From: Anaerolineae bacterium
GTDB taxonomy: Bacteria > Chloroflexota > Anaerolineae > E26-bin7
Assembly: GCA_029933115.1 (NCBI GenBank)
Contig: JAOZOT010000020.1
Span: 1-21,076 of the forward strand
DNA length: 21,076 nt
Direction of reading: 5' to 3'
Below are positions 6,819-14,837 of this stretch, piece after piece. Position numbers and translations under genes: made by a program. Position 1 is the first letter of the stretch, and every line of letters starts with the position of its first letter. The notes beneath the pieces were generated by a model, which was not told the DNA's origin, made no database searches, and saw only the letters and a program-made list of their open reading frames with translations.

Positions 6819-8165
6819 ATGGAAAAGTTCAACACCTACATCGAGGCTAACGCCGAACGCTTCATCGAGGAGCTAAAAGAGTTCTGCCGCCAGCCCAGCA
6901 TTGCTGCCCAAGGCATCGGACTGGAGGAGATGAGCCGGTTGGTGCAGGCCAGATTGGAGAAGCTGGGGGCAGAGGTGCGTTTGATGCCGGTGAATGGTGG
7001 CCCGCCGGTCATCTACGCTGAACTGGGAAAGGGCCAACGCACGCTATTGCTCTACAACCACTACGATGTGCAACCTCCCGACCCACTGGACCTCTGGGAC
7101 TCGGAGCCTTTCGATCCTCAGATACGGGAGGGGGTATTCTACGCCCGGGGCGTGGCCGACAATAAGGGAGACCTGTTGGCCCGTTTGCAGGCTATCGAAG
7201 CCTACCTGGCTACCCAGGGAGAACTGCCCCTCAAAATCAAATGCTTCATCGAAGGGGAAGAAGAAGTAGGTAGCCCACACCTGGCCTCCTTCGCTGCTGA
7301 ACACACCCATCTCCTGACCGCCGATGGCTGCCTGTGGGAAGGAGGGCATAAAGATGAAAGCGGGCGCCCCACCATCGCCTTGGGGTTAAAAGGCATCATG
7401 TACCTGGAGCTACGGGTTCACGGAGCCAAAAGCGACCTCCACTCCTCCCTGGCCACCATTGTCCCCAACCCAGCCTGGCGACTGGTCTGGGCCCTCTCTA
7501 CCTTGAAGGATGAAAACGACAACATTCTGGTGGATGGCCTTATGGACCACGTGGCCGAGCCCACTGCGACAGAGATGGAAATGTTGGCCGCCATTCCCTT
7601 TGAGGAAGAGAAGATGAGAGCCAACTTTGGCATCCCCCACTTCATCCGCGGCCTGACGGGCGTAGAAGCCCTCAAAAAGCACCTCTATGAGCCTACCTGC
7701 ACCATCTGCGGTTTGAAGGCCGGATACACCGGAGAGGGGGCGAAGACAGTGTTACCCAATACGGCCGTGGTCAAGCTCGACTTCCGGCTGGTGCCCAACC
7801 TGGAGCCGGACCTGGTGGTAAAGCTGCTGCGCCAGCACCTCGACAAGCGCGGCTTTACCGACATAGAAGTGGTGCCCATAAGTGGGCTGCATCCGGCCAA
7901 AGCGTCACCCGACGCGCCCATTGTCAAAGCCGCCATCGCTGCTGCCCAGGCAGTCTACGGCCAACGGCCGGTGGTCTACCCATTGATGGCCGGTAGCGGG
8001 CCCATGTACCCTCTCACACAGGCCCTGGGGATACCGGCCCTGGCGGCCGGTGTCGGCCATGCCGAGTCCAATCTGCACGCTCCCAACGAGAACATCCGTC
8101 TCGAAGATTACTTTCAAGGCATCCGCTTCGTAGGGGAATTGATCCACCGCTTCGCCGCCGGCTAG
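6819..8165 (+). CDS. M20-family metallopeptidase (dipeptidase-like)
   Basis: A 448-residue cytoplasmic zinc hydrolase of the M20/CNDP-dipeptidase type that cleaves dipeptides or N-acyl amino acids. First metal motif: NHYDVQPP with His81 and Asp83. Bridging Asp114 lies in ARGVADNKGD, the general base and metal Glu in EGEEEVGSP (E147/E148), and a late His420 in NLHAPNE. The lid/dimerisation domain (about 195-350) has the SDLHSSLA histidine. Length fits the family. ATG 6819 follows AAGGGG (6806-6811) with 7-base spacing. It converges on pstC with a shared terminator at 8223-8259. No signal peptide is seen. Substrate cannot be inferred. Confidence 0.92.
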   Translation: MEKFNTYIEANAERFIEELKEFCRQPSIAAQGIGLEEMSRLVQARLEKLGAEVRLMPVNGGPPVIYAELGKGQRTLLLYNHYDVQPPDPLDLWDSEPFDPQIREGVFYARGVADNKGDLLARLQAIEAYLATQGELPLKIKCFIEGEEEVGSPHLASFAAEHTHLLTADGCLWEGGHKDESGRPTIALGLKGIMYLELRVHGAKSDLHSSLATIVPNPAWRLVWALSTLKDENDNILVDGLMDHVAEPTATEMEMLAAIPFEEEKMRANFGIPHFIRGLTGVEALKKHLYEPTCTICGLKAGYTGEGAKTVLPNTAVVKLDFRLVPNLEPDLVVKLLRQHLDKRGFTDIEVVPISGLHPAKASPDAPIVKAAIAAAQAVYGQRPVVYPLMAGSGPMYPLTQALGIPALAAGVGHAESNLHAPNENIRLEDYFQGIRFVGELIHRFAAG

Positions 8166-8222
8166 ACCGCGAAAGCCGAGGGCCACACCTACTGATACCC
8201 CTACGCTCCTCCGAGCCAAACA

Positions 8223-8259
8223 CCAAAGCCCCCTGAGCATACGACGCAGGGGGCTTTGG
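8223..8259. terminator. Bidirectional-looking terminator between convergent genes
   Basis: CCAAAGCCCCCTG (8223-8235) pairs perfectly with CAGGGGGCTTTGG (8247-8259) across an 11-base loop, between the stops of the peptidase (8165) and pstC (8309). The following tails are only mildly T-rich, so efficiency is uncertain. Confidence 0.75.
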
Positions 8260-8308
8260 GTTGCAACAAGCTTTCTCAACTGATAGCCCTTTTGCTGAAT
8301 TGCAGCAA

Positions 8309-9223
8309 CTACCCCATTAACCGGCCCCCTCGCCTTGGCCCGCCCCGAATAATCACAATGGAAGCCACGGCATTGATAATAAAGGTAATCGCAAACAGAA
8401 TGAGCCCCACGGCAAAGAGAACGTGATAGTGGGTGCTCCCCTGAGCTACCTCCCCCATCTCGGCAGCGATGGTGGCTGTCATAGTGCGCACAGGTCTGAA
8501 GAAAGCGTTCCACTCCAGAGGCATCCGGGCAGCATTGCCCGTGACCATCATCACGGCCATGGTTTCGCCGATAGCCCGCCCAATACCCAGCATCACGGCA
8601 ATGATGATGCCAGAGCGGGCAGCAGGCAGCACCACCCGCCAGATAGTCTGCCAATGAGTAGCTCCCAGGGCATAGGCTCCATCGCGGTAGGCCTTGGGCA
8701 CGGCGTCAATAGCGTCCTCGGCCACGCTGATGATAGTCGGCAGGGCCATATAGGCCAGCATCACCGCGCCGGTGAAGGCCGTCAGGCCGGTGGGCATCCC
8801 CAGATAGCGCCGCACCAGAGGGGCCACAGCAATCATGCCCAGAAAGCCCAACACCACCGAGGGGATGCCGGCCAACACCTCGATAAGGGGCTTGAGGATC
8901 TCCCGCACCCATCGAGGGGCAATCTCGCCGATGTAGATAGCTGTGGCCAGACCCAACGGCAGAGCAATGGCCACCGCCCCGACCGTGACCACCACCGAAC
9001 CCAAAATCAGGGGCAGGGTGCCGTAAATGTCAAAAATCGGATACCAACGGGTGCCGAAGAGATTATGGAGAGAAACCTCCCAGAAAGCCGGTGCTCCCTC
9101 CCGCACCAGGAAGATGAAAATAAGAGCCACAAAGAATATAGCAGAGAAACCTGAGGCACGGATGAGGGTTTCGATGAGAAATTCATTCCAGGAGAAACGT
9201 GAAGACGATTGCTTGAAAATCAT
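8309..9223 (-). CDS. pstC: Phosphate ABC transporter permease PstC
   Basis: One of the two inner-membrane permeases of the high-affinity phosphate importer. The 304-residue protein has about six membrane segments (about 22-40, 70-100, 120-137, 150-168, 206-225, 270-292). The ABC coupling (EAA-like) loop is seen as YRDGAYALGATHWQTIWRVV with LP following (180-200). The ATG lies 3 bases after the pstS stop, so they share a transcript. N-terminal and loop features fit PstC better than PstA (FGTRWYPIFDIYGTLP). Unusually, no pstA follows: the gene ends at the convergent terminator. A 6-bp stem-loop TTGCTG-AATTG-CAGCAA (8292-8308) lies right after the stop. Confidence 0.93.
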   Translation of the reverse strand: MIFKQSSSRFSWNEFLIETLIRASGFSAIFFVALIFIFLVREGAPAFWEVSLHNLFGTRWYPIFDIYGTLPLILGSVVVTVGAVAIALPLGLATAIYIGEIAPRWVREILKPLIEVLAGIPSVVLGFLGMIAVAPLVRRYLGMPTGLTAFTGAVMLAYMALPTIISVAEDAIDAVPKAYRDGAYALGATHWQTIWRVVLPAARSGIIIAVMLGIGRAIGETMAVMMVTGNAARMPLEWNAFFRPVRTMTATIAAEMGEVAQGSTHYHVLFAVGLILFAITFIINAVASIVIIRGGPRRGGRLMG

Positions 9224-9226
9224 ACC

Positions 9227-10141
9227 TCACCTCAGCGGCACAAAGCCCAATTCTCTCACAATGGCCTGACCCTCGTCGCTCAGAATCCAATCCAGGTAAT
9301 CTTTGATGACCCCTGTTGGTTGGCCGTTGGTGTACATGTAGAGAGGGCGGGCGATGGGGTAGGAACCGTCTTTGACGGTGGCGACAGTGGGCAACACGTA
9401 GGGCTCGCCGGCCCGGACAGCTACAGCCAGAGTCTTTTGATCGTCAGTCACGTAGCCCAGGCCGTCGTAGCCAATAGCGTTGGGGTTCTGACGGATTTCG
9501 TTGCTAATTCCCTCCGAAGAGGGCATCAGCAAAGTATCGGGGGAGAAGAGAGCTTGATTCTCCTTCTCTCCCTTGCGCACCACCACCTCCAGAAAATAGA
9601 TGTAGGTGCCCGAGTTGGACTCCCGCGATAAGAGAACAATGGGCCGATCCTCGCCGCCCACTTCCCGCCAGTTGGTGATCTTGCCGGTAAAGATGTCAGA
9701 AAGTTGGTCAATGGTCAGGCCGTCAACGGGGTTGCTAGGGTGAACGACCACAGCGATGGCATCGGCGGCGATGACGTGCTCCACCGGCTCGACACCGTTG
9801 GCCCGCGCCCGCTCCATCTCCTCTGGCTTCATGGCCCGTGAGGCGTTGGCAATGTCAACCGTGCCGTTGATCAGAGCAGCAATACCCGTCCCCGAACCGC
9901 CCCCGGTCACAGCGATGCGCACCTCCGGGTGCCGGGCGGTGTAGGCCTCAGCCCAGGCCAAAGCCAGGTTGACAATGGTGTCAGAACCTTTGTTCTGAAT
10001 GGTCTGCACAGCACCTGTCTCAGGTGCGGCTTCAGGAGCAGGACCGGCGGGAGCGCAAGCGTTGCCGGCCAGGATGCCCAGAAGCAAAGCCAAGGCCACC
10101 GAGTACAACAACGGACTAGAAGGAACGCCCCGGATCCGCAT
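9227..10141 (-). CDS. pstS: Phosphate-binding lipoprotein PstS
   Basis: Substrate-binding component of the phosphate importer, exported and probably lipid-anchored. From ATG 10141 the 304-residue protein has a short basic n-region (MRIRG), a hydrophobic core and Cys29 in LAGNAC, a non-canonical lipobox, followed by a Pro/Ala-rich tether (30-45). Phosphate-binding motifs are KGSDTI (51-56), GGGSGTGI (80-87) and SRESNSGTY (172-180). Start choice is open: GGAGGA at 10152-10157 serves ATG 10141, while GGGAGGG inside the repeat arm at 10171-10177 would serve ATG 10165 (adding MYLEDKLK); a GTG at 10171 lies inside the arm. A strong promoter is at 10280-10308. pstC follows 3 bases downstream. Phosphate-starvation control is expected from the family but no Pho box is recognised. 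Confidence 0.93.
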   Translation of the reverse strand: MRIRGVPSSPLLYSVALALLLGILAGNACAPAGPAPEAAPETGAVQTIQNKGSDTIVNLALAWAEAYTARHPEVRIAVTGGGSGTGIAALINGTVDIANASRAMKPEEMERARANGVEPVEHVIAADAIAVVVHPSNPVDGLTIDQLSDIFTGKITNWREVGGEDRPIVLLSRESNSGTYIYFLEVVVRKGEKENQALFSPDTLLMPSSEGISNEIRQNPNAIGYDGLGYVTDDQKTLAVAVRAGEPYVLPTVATVKDGSYPIARPLYMYTNGQPTGVIKDYLDWILSDEGQAIVRELGFVPLR

Positions 10142-10169
10142 CTTTAGTTTGTCCTCCAGGTACATGCTC

Positions 10170-10266
10170 ACCCTCCCGCAGGTTCGGACATCTTTGAGAA
10201 GCGAAAATGTGTACCGACCGGATATTCAAGCCTGCAAATACTGTCAATCGTAACCTGCGGGAGGGT
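10170..10266. repeat. 97-bp inverted-repeat element, copy B, in the pstS leader
   Basis: Perfect 15-bp arms ACCCTCCCGCAGGTT (10170-10184) and AACCTGCGGGAGGGT (10252-10266) enclose 67 bp, the same geometry as copy A at 193-289. One arm base pair differs as a compensated change (C-G there, T-A here). In the pstS transcript, GGGAGGG of the 3' arm lies 6 bases before ATG 10165 and would be paired with CCCTCCC of the 5' arm, a geometry able to hide a ribosome site. Confidence 0.65.
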
Positions 10267-10279
10267 TGTACGCAAGCCC

Positions 10280-10308
10280 ATTATATCATTTGCAATCATA
10301 TTCGTCAA
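10280..10308 (-). promoter_or_regulatory. Strong sigma-70-type promoter for pstSC
   Basis: On the minus strand TTGACG (10308-10303), exactly 17 bp, TATAAT (10285-10280). Transcription would start near 10273, placing the whole 97-bp repeat in the pstS leader. Confidence 0.82.
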
Positions 10309-10313
10309 CACCT

Positions 10314-10342
10314 TTGACTTTCATATCGTCTTTTGCTACAAT
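10314..10342 (+). promoter_or_regulatory. Strong sigma-70-type promoter for pstB
   Basis: TTGACT (10314-10319), exactly 17 bp, TACAAT (10337-10342), start near 10349 and a leader of about 53 bases. Its -35 box is only 5 bp from the -35 box of the divergent pstS promoter. Confidence 0.8.
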
Positions 10343-10401
10343 AAGGCTGCAAAGCTACCGCAAAACGGTCTCCTTCTTCATCCCGGCTTTGGAGGATCAG
10401 C

Positions 10402-11160
10402 GTGCACTCGGACAAAATGTCCATCCGAAATCTCAATTTCTATTACGGAGACTTTCGGGCTTTGAGTGACATTAGCATAAGCATCAAGGAGCGGCAGATC
10501 ACCGCTCTCATCGGTCCTTCCGGCTGCGGCAAGTCCACTTTCCTGCGCACACTCAACCGCATGAACGACACCATCCCCGGCACCCGGGTGGAAGGCCAGG
10601 TGCTCTTGGACGGGCAGGACATCTACGATCCTCAAGTGGACGTGGTGAATCTGCGCCAGCGGGTGGGGATGGTTTTCCAACGCCCTAATCCTTTCCCCCA
10701 ATCGGTCTACGACAACGTAGCCTTTGGCCCCCGTGTCCTGGGGTTGGATCGTCGGCACAATCTGGATGAACTGGTGGAAAAAAGTCTGCGGGGAGCGGCC
10801 CTCTGGGATGAGGTGAAAGACAACCTGAATCGTTCGGCTCTGGAACTGAACGGCGGGCAACAGCAGCGCCTGTGCATCGCCCGCGTCCTGGCTGTGGAAC
10901 CAGAGGTCATCCTCATGGATGAGCCTTGTTCAGCCCTGGACCCGGTGGCCACCCTCAAGATAGAGGAACTGATGAGGGAACTGGAACAGAACTACACTAT
11001 CGTCATCGTCACCCACAACATGCAGCAGGCGGCCCGCGCTTCGGACTGGACGGGCTTCTTCTGGCTGGGGGAACTGGTGGAGTACGGCCCCACCGAGAAG
11101 CTCTTCACCAATCCCACCCAGCAGAAGACAGAAGATTACATCACCGGACGGTTCGGGTAG
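10402..11160 (+). CDS. pstB: Phosphate ABC transporter ATPase PstB
   Basis: ATP-hydrolysing subunit of the phosphate importer, on the cytoplasmic face. At 252 residues it is full length. Walker A GPSGCGKST (38-46), Q-loop Gln93 in MVFQRPNPFP, Walker B VILMDE (169-174), D-loop SALD (177-180) and H-loop His205 (VTHNMQQA) are intact. The ABC signature reads LNGGQQQR (149-156), with Asn replacing the usual Ser of LSGGQ. The typical PstB ending (PTQQKTEDYITGRFG) is present. GTG 10402 was chosen for GGAGGA at 10391-10396; ATG 10417 is an alternative. It is divergent from pstSC instead of downstream of pstA, and no phoU follows. Confidence 0.95.
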   Translation: MHSDKMSIRNLNFYYGDFRALSDISISIKERQITALIGPSGCGKSTFLRTLNRMNDTIPGTRVEGQVLLDGQDIYDPQVDVVNLRQRVGMVFQRPNPFPQSVYDNVAFGPRVLGLDRRHNLDELVEKSLRGAALWDEVKDNLNRSALELNGGQQQRLCIARVLAVEPEVILMDEPCSALDPVATLKIEELMRELEQNYTIVIVTHNMQQAARASDWTGFFWLGELVEYGPTEKLFTNPTQQKTEDYITGRFG

Positions 11161-11171
11161 CGGATACGGGT

Positions 11172-11200
11172 TTGCCAGATTCGCCAAAAGTGGTTATAAT
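11172..11200 (+). promoter_or_regulatory. Sigma-70-type promoter for the kinase operon
   Basis: TTGCCA (11172-11177), 17 bp, TATAAT (11195-11200). It lies just after pstB and about 95 bases before the first kinase start, so the kinase operon probably has its own promoter. The core resembles the metG upstream site. Confidence 0.75.
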
Positions 11201-11295
11201 GGTTGTGGGCCTGCGCAGCAACCTGCGTTCCTTCAACAGCCCACGCTTACATGCAGGCTTACCTCCGAATCTAGAAAGAGGATGAAGGAGTGGAG

Positions 11296-13020
11296 ATGAG
11301 AGAAGATAATTCCCTGGGGGTGGATTGGGTAGTCTGGGGTATGCGCTGGGTATGGCTAGCTTGCCTCCTGCTCTTTACCCTCTTTGACCCCACTGCGAAG
11401 GAGGACCTATCCTTTGCCTTTCTGCTGTTGGGAGGAGCCGCAGGCTACAACCTGATCCTCACGATCCTTTTATCTTTCAAGTTTTTCCCCTCAGCCCTCT
11501 CGTTTCTGACTTCACTGGTTGATGTCCTCTTTCTGGTAACCTTTCTCTACGCCTCGGGCAAAGGCGTGGGCTCACTTATTCTTTTCAGCCTCTTCCCCAT
11601 CCTCGTCACCGGTTTCCGATATGAGGTAATCACCAGCCTATCCATAGCAGTGATCCCGGTCCTGGCCAGTGGGATCTCCTACTTTTTTGAAGGGTACGGC
11701 CCTGCCCAAACCGAGAATCTCTTCTCCCTGGGAGTTACCGCCACCATTCTCCTCCTCACAGCGGCCCTGAGCAGCCTGATGAGTAGCAAGGAGAGAGAAG
11801 CGATTCAAAAGACAGAAGAAAAAGTGCTGGGTGATTTGCAAGCTGCCCGTGATCGGGCCAAGGCCATCTATGAGATGACCAGCACTTTCAGCACCACCTT
11901 GAACTATCATCGCGTGTTGGACACCATGCTCGATATCAGCATGGGGCTAGGAGGCACTACTCAGGAGGGTGCCCGTTCTGTAGGCATCGTCCTGCTCTAT
12001 CAGCAGGAAGGAGAGATCAGTTGTCTGGGCGTGGAGGCCGCCAGAAACTTGAGCAGGCGCGATGAGCTCTGCAAGCTCACGGGCACCACAGGCGCAATCG
12101 AACAAGCCCTTTCATCGGCCGAGCCCGTCATCGTCGAGCAGGCCAGGGACGACCCTGAGCTGAGACAATTCTCCTCGCTGCACAAATGCCGCTCAGTCAT
12201 CTGCATCCCGCTGCGGGCCGGGTTCGAGATATACGGCGTGGTCATCCTGGGCAGCCCCCGGGCTGGCGCCTACACCGCAGAGCACATGGAATTCCTAACC
12301 GCTTTCTGCAACCAGACCGTCGTTGCCCTTCAGAATGCCCAACTGTACCATAGCTTGCGTGAGGAAAAGGAAAAGATTATTGATGCCGAGGGAGAAGCGC
12401 GTAAGAAACTGGCTCGTGACCTGCACGATGGCCCTACCCAGTCTGTAGCAGCCATCGCTATGCGGCTCAACTACACCAAAATGCTTCTGGAGAAAGAGCC
12501 CGAAAGGGTCAAGGAGGAACTGGAGAAGCTAGAGGCGCTGGCCCGGCGAACGACCAAAGAGATACGCACTATGCTCTTCACCCTCCGTCCTGTGGTTCTG
12601 GAGACCCAGGGATTGGTAGCTGCCCTGGAACAATACATAAAGCAGTTGGAAGAAGAAGCAGGGCTGGTCGTCCACCTCGAAGCCCCCGATCTAGGTGATC
12701 GCTTGAACACCGAGATAGAAGGAGTGGCCTTCTCCATCATCGAAGAAGCGGTCAACAACGCCAAAAAGTACGCCCAGGCCCGAAACATCTGGGTGCGACT
12801 GGGCTTTGAGGACAATTTCTTCGTCGCCACGGTCGAGGATGATGGACAGGGCTTCGACGTGGCTGAGGTAATGGATTCCTACGACCAGCGAGGTAGTCTG
12901 GGCCTCATCAACATGCGCGAGAGAGCAGAATTGGTGGAAGGCACCTGGACCATCGAGTCGGCAATCGGTCAGGGAACCAAGGTGACGCTGATCGTGCCGC
13001 TGCCTGAAGAGGAGATTTGA
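11296..13020 (+). CDS. Membrane GAF sensor histidine kinase (HisKA_3/HATPase_c)
   Basis: A 574-residue kinase. The first about 165 residues hold five or six membrane segments with short loops, suggesting a sensor embedded in the membrane. A coiled linker (about 165-195) leads to a GAF domain (about 195-350) that carries a Cys pair in KCRSVICIPLR (C298, C303). HisKA_3 has RDLHDGPTQ with phosphoacceptor His377. HATPase_c keeps the N box (IIEEAVNNAKKYA, Asn near 488), EDDGQGFD (Asp near 515) and SLGLINMRERAEL. ATG 11296 has AAGGAG at 11285-11290; GTG 11290 with AAAGAGG is also possible. The stop is 4 bases before the next kinase. Predicted to be catalytically active; the cognate response regulator is not in the window. 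Confidence 0.92.
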   Translation: MREDNSLGVDWVVWGMRWVWLACLLLFTLFDPTAKEDLSFAFLLLGGAAGYNLILTILLSFKFFPSALSFLTSLVDVLFLVTFLYASGKGVGSLILFSLFPILVTGFRYEVITSLSIAVIPVLASGISYFFEGYGPAQTENLFSLGVTATILLLTAALSSLMSSKEREAIQKTEEKVLGDLQAARDRAKAIYEMTSTFSTTLNYHRVLDTMLDISMGLGGTTQEGARSVGIVLLYQQEGEISCLGVEAARNLSRRDELCKLTGTTGAIEQALSSAEPVIVEQARDDPELRQFSSLHKCRSVICIPLRAGFEIYGVVILGSPRAGAYTAEHMEFLTAFCNQTVVALQNAQLYHSLREEKEKIIDAEGEARKKLARDLHDGPTQSVAAIAMRLNYTKMLLEKEPERVKEELEKLEALARRTTKEIRTMLFTLRPVVLETQGLVAALEQYIKQLEEEAGLVVHLEAPDLGDRLNTEIEGVAFSIIEEAVNNAKKYAQARNIWVRLGFEDNFFVATVEDDGQGFDVAEVMDSYDQRGSLGLINMRERAELVEGTWTIESAIGQGTKVTLIVPLPEEEI

Positions 13021-13024
13021 CCGG

Positions 13025-14818
13025 TTGTCTGAAGCAAAAAGCAACGAACGCAGAGCCGATTGGTGGATTTGTGTTGCCCGCTGGCCAGTATTGATCGGGT
13101 TGCTTCTCATCGTCTTCTTCGACCCCTTACGCGGCAGGCGGGTTTGGTTCCCTATTTTTAATGAACTGCTGTTAGTGGCCATCATCTACAGCATCACCCT
13201 CACCCTCCTGAGCCACTTCCAATTCTCCCACCCCCGACTGCCTTTGGTGACCACCATCATTGACTCTCTACTCTTCGCTGCCCTTATCTACACCTCCGGC
13301 CGCTCCTCCGACCTGATCCACATGTATGACACCTCTAGCCGCACCCCTAGCCTAATTTTCTTCTTCGCTCTCTTTCCTATCGGCGTGGCTATTATTCACT
13401 TTGGCTTTGTGGGTGGACTAGCGGTAGCCGGCCTCTTTTCCATTCTACGCATTGTTTTTCTCTTCCAGGAACATATTTACTTCATGCGGAAAGAGGTAAG
13501 CAGCATCGAGATCGTCGTCGTGGGCACCGAAATAGCCATCCTATTCCTGGCAGCGGGCCTGGGCGGGCTGATGAACCGCCTGGGACCCAAAATCGAGGAA
13601 GAGGAGGAGGAAGAGGAGATTGACCCGGAAGAAGTGGCCAGGTTGAGAGAAGCCCAGGAGCAACTCAGAGAGCTGTTCAAAATGGCCGGAACCCTTGGGG
13701 CTCAGTTGGATAGCTCCCACGTACTGGAGACCATGCTCGACGTGGGACTGGCCGGCTTTGAAAGCGCAGGCTGGGAGGAAGAAGTACCCGTAGGCATTGT
13801 TTTCCTGCCCAAAGAGACCCCAGAGGGTGATCGCCTGTACGTTGCTACCTCGCGCTATCTAGACGGGGAGGATGAAACTCGCCTGATTGAAGGCAAAGCC
13901 GGCCTGGTGGGAAAGGTCATAGAGTCGGTCGAACCTCTCATTCACGGCGAACTGAAAGATGACCCCGAACTGGGTCAGTTTTCATCTCTGCAGAAGTGCC
14001 GGTCGGCAGTGTGCGTCCCTCTGCGATCTGAGGGCGTGGTCTATGGCGTGCTGCTTTTCGCCAGCCCCGAAAGCGAGGCCTACACAACCGAGTTTATGGA
14101 AGCCCTGGCCATTTACTGCGACCAGGCAGTAGTCGCCTTGCAGAACGCTGAACAATACCGGGATTTGTATCAGGAGAAGGAGGGAATCATTGCCCGCGAA
14201 GAGCAGGCGCGCCAGAGACTGGTGCACAACCTGCGCAAGGGCCCTCTTCAAACCATGAAAATCATTGCTATCCGTCTGGGGCGCGTCAGGACAATGCTGA
14301 GCAAAGACCCCAAGGGGGGTATGGAAGAACTGGACAAGATAGAAGTCCTCACTCGGCGCACAGTGAGAGGGTTGAGGGCCCTGCTTTTCAGTCTGCAACC
14401 AATGACTCTGGAGAGCGAAGGGTTAGAAGCAGCCCTGGAGAGGTACGTCCAACAGATGGAGGGGCAAAAGCCAGCCATTCACCTGGACATCGGCGAGCTA
14501 GGCGACCGGTTGAGCCCCAAGGTCAGTGGGGTGGTTTTCTCCATCATTGAAGAAGCCATCGCCAATGCCAGAGAACACGCCGAAGCTAACAACATCGTCG
14601 TGCAGGTGGGCCTGCGGAATGGCCTGTTCGTAGCTCAAATCAGGGATGACGGCAAAGGTTTCTACACTTATGCGGAAAGGTTCTCCGGTGAATCTATGGA
14701 CGGTCTTGGGCTATCCACCATAGAAAGCTGGGCCAAATCAATCAACGGCAAAGTAGCCATCAACTCGACCGTCGGGCGCGGAACAACTGTGACCCTGACC
14801 GTACCCCTACAGGGATAA
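13025..14818 (+). CDS. Membrane GAF histidine kinase lacking the phosphoacceptor His (pseudokinase-like)
   Basis: A 597-residue paralogue of the preceding kinase with the same order: five or six N-terminal membrane segments (to about 185), an acidic run of eight Glu near 192-199, coiled linker, GAF (about 215-375), HisKA_3-like helices and HATPase_c. Where the family has LHDGPxQ it reads NLRKGPLQ: the phosphoacceptor is Arg404 (codon CGC at 14234-14236) and the next Asp is Lys405. ATP-binding motifs look kept: IIEEAIANAREHA, RDDGKGF and GLGLSTI. Autophosphorylation in the usual way is therefore not expected; a regulatory role, perhaps by heterodimerising with its neighbour, is an inference. 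Start is TTG 13025, the only good upstream start, with GAAGAGGAG at 13006-13014. It shares KCRSAVCVPLR with the upstream kinase. Confidence 0.9.
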   Translation: MSEAKSNERRADWWICVARWPVLIGLLLIVFFDPLRGRRVWFPIFNELLLVAIIYSITLTLLSHFQFSHPRLPLVTTIIDSLLFAALIYTSGRSSDLIHMYDTSSRTPSLIFFFALFPIGVAIIHFGFVGGLAVAGLFSILRIVFLFQEHIYFMRKEVSSIEIVVVGTEIAILFLAAGLGGLMNRLGPKIEEEEEEEEIDPEEVARLREAQEQLRELFKMAGTLGAQLDSSHVLETMLDVGLAGFESAGWEEEVPVGIVFLPKETPEGDRLYVATSRYLDGEDETRLIEGKAGLVGKVIESVEPLIHGELKDDPELGQFSSLQKCRSAVCVPLRSEGVVYGVLLFASPESEAYTTEFMEALAIYCDQAVVALQNAEQYRDLYQEKEGIIAREEQARQRLVHNLRKGPLQTMKIIAIRLGRVRTMLSKDPKGGMEELDKIEVLTRRTVRGLRALLFSLQPMTLESEGLEAALERYVQQMEGQKPAIHLDIGELGDRLSPKVSGVVFSIIEEAIANAREHAEANNIVVQVGLRNGLFVAQIRDDGKGFYTYAERFSGESMDGLGLSTIESWAKSINGKVAINSTVGRGTTVTLTVPLQG

Positions 14819-14837
14819 CGCAAAGCGGGCATTGTGG

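Noticed and set aside
7905..8654. Minus-strand ORF spanning the peptidase end and pstC
   Set aside because: Crosses the terminator and both real genes; Cys/Gly/Arg-rich translation with no domain.
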